Assembly: GCA_041725875.1 (NCBI GenBank)
Contig: JBGRQB010000027.1
Location: 1-32,376 of the forward strand
Length of the DNA: 32,376 nucleotides
Source of the DNA: JBGRQB01 sp041725875
Lineage (GTDB): Bacteria > Bacteroidota > Ignavibacteria > Ignavibacteriales > Melioribacteraceae
Direction: 5' to 3'
This document shows, piece after piece, positions 16,099 through 24,513 of this stretch. The notes under the pieces were generated by a model, which had not been told where the DNA came from, made no database searches, and saw only the letters and a program-made list of their open reading frames with translations. The translations under genes and the position numbers were made by a program. Every line of letters starts with the position of its first letter. Position 1 is the first letter of the stretch.

Positions 16099-16332
16099 AT
16101 GGAACGCATCGTAATAATAGGAACAGGAATTTCTGGATTAGGAGCAGCTTATCTTCTAAATCAAAAATTTGAAATTTCACTTTTTGAGAAAAATAATTAT
16201 GTGGGGGGACACACAAACACAATAAGTGTGCCTGAAGGAAACTCTCAGGTGAATTTTGATACAGGATTTATGGTGTTTAACCAGGTGACGTATCCAAATT
16301 TACTCTTGTTCTCAGATATATCTTTCAGTTAA
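16099..16332 (+). pseudogene. Truncated FAD-dependent amine-oxidase-like oxidoreductase (N-terminal stump)
   Basis: Only 77 residues remain of a family usually around 400 or more. The start is intact, with a GAAAGG ribosome site. It shows the FAD-binding motif IVIIGTGISGLGAAYLL, an acidic residue at the end of the second strand (FEKNNYVGGHTNT) and the family block NFDTGFMVFNQVTYPNL. The frame then ends in SDISFS followed by TAA at 16330-16332. In an alternative frame the bases after SDISFS would read V-N-A-K-D before meeting the end of the opposite-strand kinase gene at 16345, so both a small frameshift and loss of the rest seem to have occurred. The FAD partner normally belongs to the CFA-like/DUF1475/DUF1295 set. 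A misassembly at this junction would look the same. Confidence 0.8.
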
Positions 16333-16344
16333 TGCAAAAGACAA

Positions 16345-18861
16345 TCATCCGCGAAAAAAGTTTGGAATCGAGATAGTAAATCTGGAACCTTCACCTCTTG
16401 TAGATTCTATAAATAAATCGCCTCCAATTGTTTCAAGAGATTTTTCAACAATCGAAAGTCCGAGTCCGGCACCTTCTGCATATTCAGGATCATTTCTGTA
16501 AAACATTTCAATTATTTTACTCATATTTTTCTGTTCAATTCCAATTCCGTTATCTTCAACAGAGTAAAATAATTTTTCATCTTCAATTTTGCCTGTAATT
16601 TTTATAAATGACTTGGCATCTGGATTTCTGAATTTAATTGCGTTGTCGATTAAGTTTCTGAAAATAAGATGAAGTTTGTATTTATCGCTAAAACAAATTG
16701 GAAGATTTTCAACAATAATCTCCACTCCTGTTTCTTCGATTTTATGTTCAAGATTTTTCTTTATTTCTCCAATCAGCAAAAATACATTTATATCTTCTTT
16801 TTTGATTTCAAAAGTTTCTATTCTTGAAATCTCAATTAATCCATTTATTAAAGTGGACATTTTTTTTGTGTTTTCAACAATCGTGTCAATGTCATTATGG
16901 CAATCACTGCTCAGCAATTCTTGAAATTTATCAAAATCAAAGTTTTCTTCATTTTCCATTAAAGAAGCAAGTTCTTCGTGGTTTAATTTCAACTCGTTAC
17001 TAAAACCCAGAATATTCAACAAAGGTGTTCTTAAATCATGAGTTGCTGTATATAATAAATGTCGGAACTCTTCATTTTTTTCTTTTAAAGATTTTGTAAG
17101 AGCAACCAGTTCCTGCTGAACAACTACAATTTCATTTACATTTCGTGAGATTGCAACTATTCTGCCTTCTCCGTCAATCTCAATATATTTTAATAAAAGA
17201 TCGAGCCAGATATCTTTTCCTTCCTTTGTTAAAGATTTCCATCTGAACCGAAGTTCTTTATTCTCTTTTGCAAGTTTTATTTTTTCAGCAAAACTATTTT
17301 CATCATACTTTTGATTTGAAGAATAAATATCTGTGATAGATTTATTTTTTACATTTTCCTGTTCATATAAAAAAGTCTCAAAAAATGTTTTATTTCCTTC
17401 AAGCAGCAGACCGTTAGAAGCATCGTGGACTGTTATATTGTTAGTAACAGAAGAGATAACTTCCTGATAAATTTTTTCAGTCTTGTTTAACATATCTTCT
17501 GCAAGGTTTCTGTCAGAAATATCCACAATTGTGCATTTTACAAAATCACCTTCGTCAGACGGAAGTTTTGCCATTGAGACTTCACACGAAATAAGTTCAT
17601 CATATTTATTTTTATGCTGCCATTCAAAATGTGGTGTTCCTCCCTGCACAACGGCGTTGATATATCTTTCAATTTTTTCAGAAGAATTAATTCCGCCAGA
17701 TTGATTTACCGGATTTAATGCATCAAAACTTTTTTCAATTATTTCATTTGGTTTTAGTTTAAAGAGATACAAAGCTTTCTTATTAAAATCTACTATCTCT
17801 TTTGTTTCAGCATTAAAAATAAGAATTGCTTCAGGAGAAGTTTCAAACAATGTGCGATATTTTGCCTGATAATTTTTATAAGCGCTTTCAGTTTTTTTGA
17901 TACAGGTAACATCTCTAAAAACTGAAACACAGGCAATTGTTTTTCCTTCCTGATCGGTAACCGCAGAAGAACGAAGCAAAATATCGAGAGTTTTATCTTT
18001 ATGAATTATATTTACTTCGCCGTCAAAATATTTATTTTCTTCATTAAGAATTTTTATAAAAGGAAGATTTTCAAAACCAATTTCGCCTCTGTCTTTATCT
18101 GAAAATTGAATTTGCATTAATTCTTTTTCTGTAATTTCTTCCAGTTCCAAAATTCTTACTGCTTCTATATTGGAATACAAGGAGATATATTTTTCTTCTT
18201 CTTTTTTCAAAATGTGAATCCCTACCGGGATATGTTCAAAGGTGTTTTCAAGAAAGGCTTTTTTTGCTGAGAGTCTGGTTTCAATATTTTCAATTTTTTC
18301 CAGGAACAGAATAATGACATCTCTGTTTTTGCAAAAAGCAGATTTTGCAGTAACTAAAACTTCAAGAGTGCTATTATCTTTATTTTTAAATACCCATTTA
18401 ATCTTTTTTTCTTTTTCACTTCTTACAACTGATAATTCTTTTTTTAATTGTTTGATGCTAAACTTTTCTTCCGAAACTACCAGGTCAGTTATATCGATTT
18501 TTGCATCATTCGGATAACCAAAAATTTCATAAAAAGCTTTGTTTACTCTTACTATTTCAAAATCGAAATAACCTAAAACCAAAACAGGATTGATATTCAG
18601 TTCAAAAAAATCTTCCAGACTGCTAAGTTTGTTTCTCAAAACATTGTTTGCCAAAAACATTGCACCAACAATAAACAAGGTTGATATAATTACAAAAAAG
18701 AAGCCTTTGTACGTCTGCAAAGTGGAAAGAGTATCAATTGAAAATGCAAATGATTCAAGGAATTTGTCAGAAAAGAAAATCCATAACAGACCAAAAACAA
18801 GATAACTTAAACCGATTTTTAAAGAAATATTTAAAGATTTGCCAATTTTGAATTTATCCAT
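16345..18861 (-). CDS. Membrane-bound multi-PAS sensor histidine kinase
   Basis: 838 residues. Two N-terminal membrane segments (about 18-34 and 53-70) surround a short loop with the family-typical FGLLWIFFSDKFLES and QTYKGFFFV motifs. Four PAS-like modules follow at about 78-190, 205-320, 335-455 and 465-590. A HisKA domain has its phospho-histidine near 608 (TATHDLRTPLLNILGFSNEL), and a complete HATPase domain shows NLIDNAIKF, EDNGIGIEQ and GAGLGLSIVEKSL. No receiver or output domain is attached, so a separate response regulator is needed; none is adjacent. The ATG has an AGGTGAG ribosome site. Its 3' end abuts the broken FAD gene, yet its own C-terminus looks complete. Confidence 0.9.
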   Translation of the reverse strand: MDKFKIGKSLNISLKIGLSYLVFGLLWIFFSDKFLESFAFSIDTLSTLQTYKGFFFVIISTLFIVGAMFLANNVLRNKLSSLEDFFELNINPVLVLGYFDFEIVRVNKAFYEIFGYPNDAKIDITDLVVSEEKFSIKQLKKELSVVRSEKEKKIKWVFKNKDNSTLEVLVTAKSAFCKNRDVIILFLEKIENIETRLSAKKAFLENTFEHIPVGIHILKKEEEKYISLYSNIEAVRILELEEITEKELMQIQFSDKDRGEIGFENLPFIKILNEENKYFDGEVNIIHKDKTLDILLRSSAVTDQEGKTIACVSVFRDVTCIKKTESAYKNYQAKYRTLFETSPEAILIFNAETKEIVDFNKKALYLFKLKPNEIIEKSFDALNPVNQSGGINSSEKIERYINAVVQGGTPHFEWQHKNKYDELISCEVSMAKLPSDEGDFVKCTIVDISDRNLAEDMLNKTEKIYQEVISSVTNNITVHDASNGLLLEGNKTFFETFLYEQENVKNKSITDIYSSNQKYDENSFAEKIKLAKENKELRFRWKSLTKEGKDIWLDLLLKYIEIDGEGRIVAISRNVNEIVVVQQELVALTKSLKEKNEEFRHLLYTATHDLRTPLLNILGFSNELKLNHEELASLMENEENFDFDKFQELLSSDCHNDIDTIVENTKKMSTLINGLIEISRIETFEIKKEDINVFLLIGEIKKNLEHKIEETGVEIIVENLPICFSDKYKLHLIFRNLIDNAIKFRNPDAKSFIKITGKIEDEKLFYSVEDNGIGIEQKNMSKIIEMFYRNDPEYAEGAGLGLSIVEKSLETIGGDLFIESTRGEGSRFTISIPNFFRG

Positions 18862-18935
18862 AACTCACCTGTGTTCACAGACAGAATATAGTAAATTCAA
18901 ATGAAATAAACTTGATAAAGTTAAAAAAAGAATGA

Positions 18936-19595
18936 TTAGTCCGAAATAATTTCCTTGAGTTCAAACTTAAGCGTTTCCAGACCAAGAATACTTTGCAATA
19001 ATCCTACAACTCCTCCTTTACCAACCTGTGCTTCAATTTTTACCAAGCCAACATCTTCTGCCAGCCATTCAGTTACAACATCTTTTGATTCATCTTCTCC
19101 GCCGATTTCAGTTTCTATTTTCAGACAATTAAATTCTCCGGCGGGAACTGTAATTTCTTCGGTTCCGACAACTTTTCCTGAAATTGTAATAAGAGTTGAA
19201 TCATCTTCGGAATATTCATAACCTTCCCATTTCCAGCTATCACCCTTTTGTAAAGGAAATGGAAATCTGAGCGCGGGTTTGTTATAGGTGACTTTACTGG
19301 AGGAAGAAAAAAAGAGGAAGACATCTACATCCTGTTCAGTTTTTGTAATATAATATTTTCCGTCTTTGCGAAGCAGAGTTTGCTTGTAATCGAAATCGTC
19401 CGACTTGTTGGTTATTGTATAAGAGTTTTCACTCCCCGTGATTGAAAATTTTGTATCGCCAAAATCAGATTCGTAAATTAAAGTTTTCTTTGGATTAACA
19501 GGGAAATAACTTTCATCAAAATTTTCTTTTGCTTTCTTAAATTCACCTGTAAAGTACAAGTTGACAAATAACAATGTTAAAACCAAGGCCTTCAT
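18936..19595 (-). CDS. Small exported protein of unknown function (TapB-like beta domain)
   Basis: 219 residues from ATG 19595, chosen because CAGGAGG lies six bases upstream (a TTG-less longer frame to 19616 is unlikely). A weak signal peptide (MKALVLTLLFVNLYFTG) suggests export. The rest is beta-rich, with FPFPLQKGDSWKWEG and the block GKVVGTEEITVPAGEFNCLKIETE, then TEWLAEDVGLVKIE. This pattern recurs in secreted TapB/DUF3108-like proteins that I remember as functionally uncharacterised. It sits between two kinase units on the same strand; a role as a sensed or sensing partner is only a guess. Confidence 0.65.
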   Translation of the reverse strand: MKALVLTLLFVNLYFTGEFKKAKENFDESYFPVNPKKTLIYESDFGDTKFSITGSENSYTITNKSDDFDYKQTLLRKDGKYYITKTEQDVDVFLFFSSSSKVTYNKPALRFPFPLQKGDSWKWEGYEYSEDDSTLITISGKVVGTEEITVPAGEFNCLKIETEIGGEDESKDVVTEWLAEDVGLVKIEAQVGKGGVVGLLQSILGLETLKFELKEIISD

Positions 19596-19665
19596 ATATT
19601 CCTCCTGTTTTAACAAAGTTACTCTTTAAAGATTAACTTCGTGTAACCGAATTGTTATCTTCCTG

Positions 19666-21525
19666 TTAATTTGGTTTAAAAGCAACCGTGAATTTTGAGC
19701 CTTTATCTTTCTGACTTTCAACTATAATATCGGCATTGTTCAGCTCGCAGTAGTTTTGTACAAGTGCGAGTCCCAAACCATTGCCTTCATATTTTCTGGT
19801 ATAGCCCTGCTCTTCCTGCGTAAAGGGCTTAAACAGATTTGGAATATATTGTTCTGAAATTCCAATTCCCGTATCACAAATTTCAACTTGTAAGTGACCG
19901 TTATTATTTCTTTCAACATTTATGTCAACTTTTCCTTTTTCAGTGTAAGTGATTGCGTTATCAATAAGATTTGCAAAAACCTGAGTAAGAGAATATTCAT
20001 CTGCAACAAGTTCCGAGTTGCCTGTTTTATAATTCACAAACAGGTCCAGACCTTTTTCACTGGCCAGGTGTTTATATTCATCGTAAAGCTGCGCAATTAT
20101 ATCTTTGTTCAGATTAATATTTCTTGGAATGTAATCGTAAGAATCGGTTTGTATTTCCGACATATTCAAAATTAAATCTATGGTTCTGATAATTCTTCTT
20201 CCGGCATTATCCAACGTTAAAAAGCTTTCCGAAAGTTCTTCACTTAACTTTCCTTCAAGTTCGCTTCTAATCAGATTACTGAAACTCAAAACAACATTAA
20301 TAGGTGAACGAATTTCGTGCGACATCTGGGCAAGGAATTCTGATTTTAATTTTTCAGAATTTTCCGCTTTCTCTTTTGCTTCAATTATTTCAGTTTCCAT
20401 CAATTTTCTTTCTGTGATATCTTCTTTAACAATCACATAATGCTGAATTTTGAAGTCTTCAATAATTGGAGAAATAACAACATTTTCCCAATACTTCACG
20501 CCAGTCTTGGTTTTATTAATTACCTCACCTTTCCATTCATTGCCGCTGCTTATTGTTTTCCAGAGTTCACGATGTTTATCATCCGGCAAAATTCCTTCTT
20601 TAAGAACGCGCAGTTTTTGTCCATTTATTTCATCAAAAGTAAAACCGCTCTTTTCTTCAAACTTAGGATTTATATACTCTATGAGTCCCTTTGGATCAGT
20701 AATAATAATTGCTACCGGACTCTGAATAACTGCTCTGGAAAGTTGTCGGATAGTTTTTTCGGAAGTTTTTCTTTTGGTAATATCTCTTATAATAAGCTGC
20801 TGCGCTTCAATTCCGTTGTGAATAATAGGAACTATTGAAATTTCACAATCAAGAATTCCACCGTCAAACTGTCTGATTTGACATTCAATATGGTCAGTTT
20901 TTTCTCTGCTTTTAAGAGCAGAAAGAAATGTTGAAAGGCAATCTTTATCAACAATGTAATCTTTTATATCTTCGTTAAAAGAATGGTAAACAGTTTTGAA
21001 ATTTAAAATTTTGATTGCACTCTTGTTTGTAAAAATTATATGTTCGTTGTGCAAAATTAAAATTCCGTCGGGAGACATTTCCACAAGCTCTCTGTATCTC
21101 CGTTCACTCTCCCGAAGTGCAACTTCTGCATTTCTGTTTTTTTCTCTGATTCTGTATTCACGAATTTCACGCTCAACAGCAGGTGCAAGTCGTTCTAATC
21201 TGTCTTTCATAAGATAATCGTGAATACCTTCTTTCATTGCTTTAACTGCAAGCTCTTCCCCTATGGTTCCCGAAACCAAAATAAAAGGAATATCAAGGTT
21301 AAACTCCTTATATATTCTGAGGGCATCCAGACCATTAAACTCGGGAAGTGAATAATCTGAAATTATCAGATCAAGTCTATGATTTTCAAAAGCAGATCTT
21401 AATTCCTCAATACTGTTAACTACAATATGAGTAAATGAAAAACCTTCTTTTTTTAATTTTCTGGATATTAATAGTACGTCATCCGTATTATCTTCAATAA
21501 ATAAAATTTTTAATTCATTCGGCAT
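19666..21525 (-). CDS. Soluble hybrid kinase: receiver-PAS-PAS-HisKA-HATPase
   Basis: 619 residues with no membrane segment. An N-terminal receiver (about 6-125) has the full site: acidic pair in FIEDNTDD, phospho-aspartate in LIISDYSLPEFNG, SGT and YLMKD. Two PAS domains follow (about 140-255 and 265-380), then HisKA with its histidine near 401 (QMSHEIRSPINVVLSFSNLI) and HATPase (VFANLIDNAITYTEKG, DTGIGISEQYIPNLFKPF, GNGLGLALVQNY). A receiver at the N-terminus suggests that phosphorylation by another kinase controls its activity. It overlaps the single-domain regulator gene by 16 bases, making it the fourth gene of the YfiR-like operon. It may act as the next step of a phosphorelay. Confidence 0.9.
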   Translation of the reverse strand: MPNELKILFIEDNTDDVLLISRKLKKEGFSFTHIVVNSIEELRSAFENHRLDLIISDYSLPEFNGLDALRIYKEFNLDIPFILVSGTIGEELAVKAMKEGIHDYLMKDRLERLAPAVEREIREYRIREKNRNAEVALRESERRYRELVEMSPDGILILHNEHIIFTNKSAIKILNFKTVYHSFNEDIKDYIVDKDCLSTFLSALKSREKTDHIECQIRQFDGGILDCEISIVPIIHNGIEAQQLIIRDITKRKTSEKTIRQLSRAVIQSPVAIIITDPKGLIEYINPKFEEKSGFTFDEINGQKLRVLKEGILPDDKHRELWKTISSGNEWKGEVINKTKTGVKYWENVVISPIIEDFKIQHYVIVKEDITERKLMETEIIEAKEKAENSEKLKSEFLAQMSHEIRSPINVVLSFSNLIRSELEGKLSEELSESFLTLDNAGRRIIRTIDLILNMSEIQTDSYDYIPRNINLNKDIIAQLYDEYKHLASEKGLDLFVNYKTGNSELVADEYSLTQVFANLIDNAITYTEKGKVDINVERNNNGHLQVEICDTGIGISEQYIPNLFKPFTQEEQGYTRKYEGNGLGLALVQNYCELNNADIIVESQKDKGSKFTVAFKPN

Positions 21526-21989
21526 TTCTGCATCTCCGGTGAAGAATAATCCATTGCGGGTAAGTTTTGATTTAATTCGAGCCAGTAATGACTTAAACTC
21601 TTAACAACATTGCTAAACTGGTTAAAGTCTACCGGTTTTTTGATATAACTGTTTGCCTGCAGTTTGTAGCTTTCCAGTATATCACTTTCTTCTACCGAGG
21701 TTGTTAAAATAACAATCGGGAGTAATTTTGTTTTGTTATTTGTTCTTATTTCCTTTAGAACTTCCAGACCGTTAATTTTAGGAAGTTTAAGATCCATAAT
21801 AATCAGGACAGGGAGTTTTTCATCTGCACGATCTTTATAAACTCCTTTTCGAAACAGCCAGTCGAGAGCCTCTGCCCCGTCTCTGGCGATAAAGAGATTA
21901 CTCTTAATCTTATTCTTTTCAAAAGCCCTTAAAATAAGTGCTTCATCATCTCTGTTATCTTCTACAATTAAAATTGTTCTTTCTTCCAT
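21510..21989 (-). CDS. Single-domain response regulator (Rcp1-like)
   Basis: 159 residues consisting of a receiver only: LIVEDNRDDEALILRAFEK, the phospho-aspartate in IIMDLKLPKINGLEVLKEIR, VILTTSVEESD and YIKKPVDFNQF. The insertion ARDGAEALDWLFRKGVY is characteristic of the Rcp1 group that partners with phytochrome-like kinases. The upstream kinase has a phytochrome-type HisKA region, consistent with a cognate pair. It starts 8 bases after that kinase ends and overlaps the next kinase, so it could shuttle phosphate between the two. Confidence 0.92.
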   Translation of the reverse strand: MEERTILIVEDNRDDEALILRAFEKNKIKSNLFIARDGAEALDWLFRKGVYKDRADEKLPVLIIMDLKLPKINGLEVLKEIRTNNKTKLLPIVILTTSVEESDILESYKLQANSYIKKPVDFNQFSNVVKSLSHYWLELNQNLPAMDYSSPEMQKCRMN

Positions 21990-21997
21990 TTCCTTTT

Positions 21998-23848
21998 CTA
22001 TTCAAAAGTAAAATAAAATTTTGCACCTTTTTCAATTTCTCCTTCGGCCCATATTTTACCCCCGTGTTTATTAATTATGCGCTGAACCGTTGCCAGACCG
22101 ATTCCAGTACCTTCAAACTCATCTTGTGTATGAAGTCGCTGAAAAGCTCCAAAAAGTTTGGAGGAATATTCCATATCAAAACCGGCTCCGTTATCTTCCA
22201 CCACGCATACATTTTTTTTATTATTACAATCCTTTAAATTATAAATTTTTATAATTGGTTCCGATCTCTTTTGTGTAAATTTCCATGCATTTGATATTAA
22301 ATTTTCAAGTACAATTTTGGCAAGTCTTTCATCTGCATTTACAAAAACTTCCTGATCGAGTTCAAGAACCATAGTTCTGCCCGGATTTTCTTCTTTGTGT
22401 CTGGAAATTATTTCAGTAACAATATCAGAAACATTAACTTTTGTTTTCTCGATTTTTGTTTTTGAAATTCTGGAAAGATTGAGCAGATCATCAATTAGAT
22501 TTGCCATTTTTTTTGATGCACCGACAACACGTTTCAAATAATCTTTTCCCGTATCATCCAGCACGTCTGAGTAATCTTCTATAAGCGCTGTACTAAAACC
22601 ATTAATACTTCTTAAAGGAGCCCGCAGATCGTGCGAAACCGAATATGAGAATGATTCCAGTTCTTTGTTTGCTGCTTCCAGCTGAATTGTGCGACTCTTT
22701 ACTCTTTGCTCAAGATCCATATTTAACTGACGAATTTTTTCTTCTGCATTTTTTCGTTCAGTAATGTCGCGACCTTCTATCACCAGCATAACAACTGCAT
22801 CAAATTTATTTTTCACCGGTTTTATTGAAAAATCAAAAAATCGGCGTTCATTCTTCTTATTTTTGAAATAAGTGTCAAACCTTACAAACTCACCTGAAGC
22901 TGCACTTCTTATGTGCATATCAAAAATTTTGCGTGTTTCAACAGCACCATTCCAAAGTGAAGATTCTGAAAATTTACGATCAATTAAAACTTCACCTTCT
23001 TCAAGGTATTCGGAAATTGCAGATTCATTACACTCCAAAAGACGGCCTTTAAGATCCAGAAGTCCGATAAACTGAAACGTTTGATTAAAAATAGCTCTTA
23101 TCTTTCCTTCACTTTCACGAAGCGCATCAAGAGCCGAGTTTCTTTCAATTTTTTTATTGTGAACTCTTTCCAGCATCTTGTTAAAGCCTTCGTATAATTC
23201 TCCTATTTCATCATTTCCCGTTTTTACAACGCGAATGGAAAAATCTTCTTCTCCTCTGATAAAGTGCATTGTTTTTGCAAGTTCAAGAATTGGAGCTGAA
23301 ATAAATTTCTGAAACTTCACGGCAAGGAAATAACTGAAAATTATCAATCCGATAAAAAGTCCTAAAATTGTAATCAGGTATTCCAATATTTTGCTGTTTA
23401 ATGATTTTTTTGAAACTATCAGGTAAAGGAGTCCCTGCTCTTCATTTTGATATTTAATCGGCTGCTGGATATGTATAAAATCATCATTTATTGTAATTTT
23501 TTCAGATAAATTGGTTATTCGCAATAATTCTTCCTGATTAGCTTTATGATAGGAAACAAATTCGGTAAGTTGATCTGAATAAACAATTACGCTCGAAATC
23601 CATTTAATATTATCAATTTTTTTTACTACTTCCTGTGCACCTTTTTTGTCGTTAAAAATTAGTGAAAACACAAGATAATCAGCCATCATTCGGGAGTTTG
23701 ATTTTGCATCAGAAATGATTTCATTTTCCATAGAGTTAAGATCAGTATAGATTACAACACTAAAACCCAAACTCATCACAACAACTGTAATGGAAAGAAT
23801 CAGTAACACAAGTTTATTTTTGATTGATAAATTTTTGACTATCTGCAT
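21998..23848 (-). CDS. Sensor kinase: CHASE8-like periplasmic domain, HAMP, PAS, HisKA, HATPase
   Basis: 616 residues. TM1 (about 13-33) and TM2 (about 150-174) enclose a periplasmic domain whose pattern (YTDLNSMENEIISDAKSN, ADYLVFSLIFNDKKGAQEVV) resembles the CHASE8 domain of YfiN/TpbB. HAMP (about 175-230), PAS (about 245-365) and a coiled coil (QRVKSRTIQLEAANKELESF) lead to HisKA with the histidine near 405 (VSHDLRAPLRSINGF) and HATPase (LENLISNAWKFTQKR, EDNGAGFD, GTGIGLATVQRI). It follows the YfiR-like gene by one base. In Pseudomonas, YfiR inhibits the CHASE8 protein YfiN from the periplasm; here the same input appears wired to a kinase. The CHASE8 assignment is by eye. Confidence 0.88.
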   Translation of the reverse strand: MQIVKNLSIKNKLVLLILSITVVVMSLGFSVVIYTDLNSMENEIISDAKSNSRMMADYLVFSLIFNDKKGAQEVVKKIDNIKWISSVIVYSDQLTEFVSYHKANQEELLRITNLSEKITINDDFIHIQQPIKYQNEEQGLLYLIVSKKSLNSKILEYLITILGLFIGLIIFSYFLAVKFQKFISAPILELAKTMHFIRGEEDFSIRVVKTGNDEIGELYEGFNKMLERVHNKKIERNSALDALRESEGKIRAIFNQTFQFIGLLDLKGRLLECNESAISEYLEEGEVLIDRKFSESSLWNGAVETRKIFDMHIRSAASGEFVRFDTYFKNKKNERRFFDFSIKPVKNKFDAVVMLVIEGRDITERKNAEEKIRQLNMDLEQRVKSRTIQLEAANKELESFSYSVSHDLRAPLRSINGFSTALIEDYSDVLDDTGKDYLKRVVGASKKMANLIDDLLNLSRISKTKIEKTKVNVSDIVTEIISRHKEENPGRTMVLELDQEVFVNADERLAKIVLENLISNAWKFTQKRSEPIIKIYNLKDCNNKKNVCVVEDNGAGFDMEYSSKLFGAFQRLHTQDEFEGTGIGLATVQRIINKHGGKIWAEGEIEKGAKFYFTFE

Positions 23849-23849
23849 A

Positions 23850-24383
23850 TCAATTTCTTACGGAACTCACAATTTTTGCAAATTTCAAAAGATGATAACT
23901 TAAAACCAGTCCGGTATTATCAACTGCTTTTTTATTAATTTCAAATCTGATTTTGTTATCAACATTAAACAAGTTAATAAGGACTCCGCTTAGGGCATAA
24001 CCTTTGGTGTCGGAGACTGTCAAAATGGGGGTTTCTTTTGTAAATTCAACAATTTTGTTAAGTTTTTTCGGGGAGATTTCAGTTATAAACAAGATATGGC
24101 AAGATTTTATTTTCTTAATATCATCTACATAACTTACTTTAACTGTTTTGTTTCTGATTTTATGTTTTGTATAGAATTTGCTGATTGTCTTAAAATATTG
24201 TCTGTCACCAATAACCTTAATTATAAACAACGGCCCTTCATTTTCTTCTTCTGTTTCAGGCCACTCGGTAAACATTGCAAATTTTTCCAGATAAGCGGCC
24301 TTAACAAACAATTCCTGAGATTGCCCGTAAGTAAAGGCAATTCCGGAAAAAATGAGAAATATATTTAGAAATATCTTCCGCAC
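23850..24383 (-). CDS. YfiR-like (DUF4154) periplasmic protein
   Basis: 177 residues with a cleavable signal peptide (FLIFSGIAFTYGQS). The mature part matches the YfiR/DUF4154 family: KAAYLEKFAMFTEWPE near the N-terminus, IKVIGDRQYFKTI, SCHILFITEIS around the conserved Cys-His, and ILTVSDTKGYALSGVLINLFNVDNKIRFEINKKA. Characterised YfiR is a periplasmic repressor of a membrane diguanylate cyclase. It is the first gene of a four-gene minus-strand operon with two kinases and a response regulator, and no diguanylate cyclase is nearby. It probably modulates the adjacent CHASE8-like kinase. Confidence 0.88.
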   Translation of the reverse strand: MRKIFLNIFLIFSGIAFTYGQSQELFVKAAYLEKFAMFTEWPETEEENEGPLFIIKVIGDRQYFKTISKFYTKHKIRNKTVKVSYVDDIKKIKSCHILFITEISPKKLNKIVEFTKETPILTVSDTKGYALSGVLINLFNVDNKIRFEINKKAVDNTGLVLSYHLLKFAKIVSSVRN

Positions 24384-24467
24384 GAGATTTCGGCCGTTTA
24401 TTTTTTAAAATGCAGACTTCATAGAAAATAACTAAAGTGCCAATTATATCCAAATTAATTAAAAGAA

Positions 24468-24491
24468 AAGGGGTATTAAAAAATACCCCTT
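24468..24491 (-). terminator. Rho-independent terminator after the CBM9/DUF5916 gene
   Basis: A perfect 10-bp inverted repeat (AAGGGGTATT at 24468-24477 and AATACCCCTT at 24482-24491) encloses a 4-base loop. On the minus strand it is followed by a T-rich run (TTCTTTT). It starts 23 bases after the stop of the gene ending at 24514. Confidence 0.8.
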
Positions 24492-24513
24492 AACATTTAC
24501 TCCCCTAATTCAG

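Noticed and set aside
18869..18880. Palindrome CTGTGTTCACAG upstream of the four-PAS kinase
   Set aside because: It overlaps the ribosome site and is short; no second copy was seen, so an operator claim is not supported.
20440..20838. 132-codon plus-strand open frame
   Set aside because: It lies opposite the receiver-PAS-PAS kinase, whose reading frame is clearly conserved; the plus-strand frame shows no recognisable domain.
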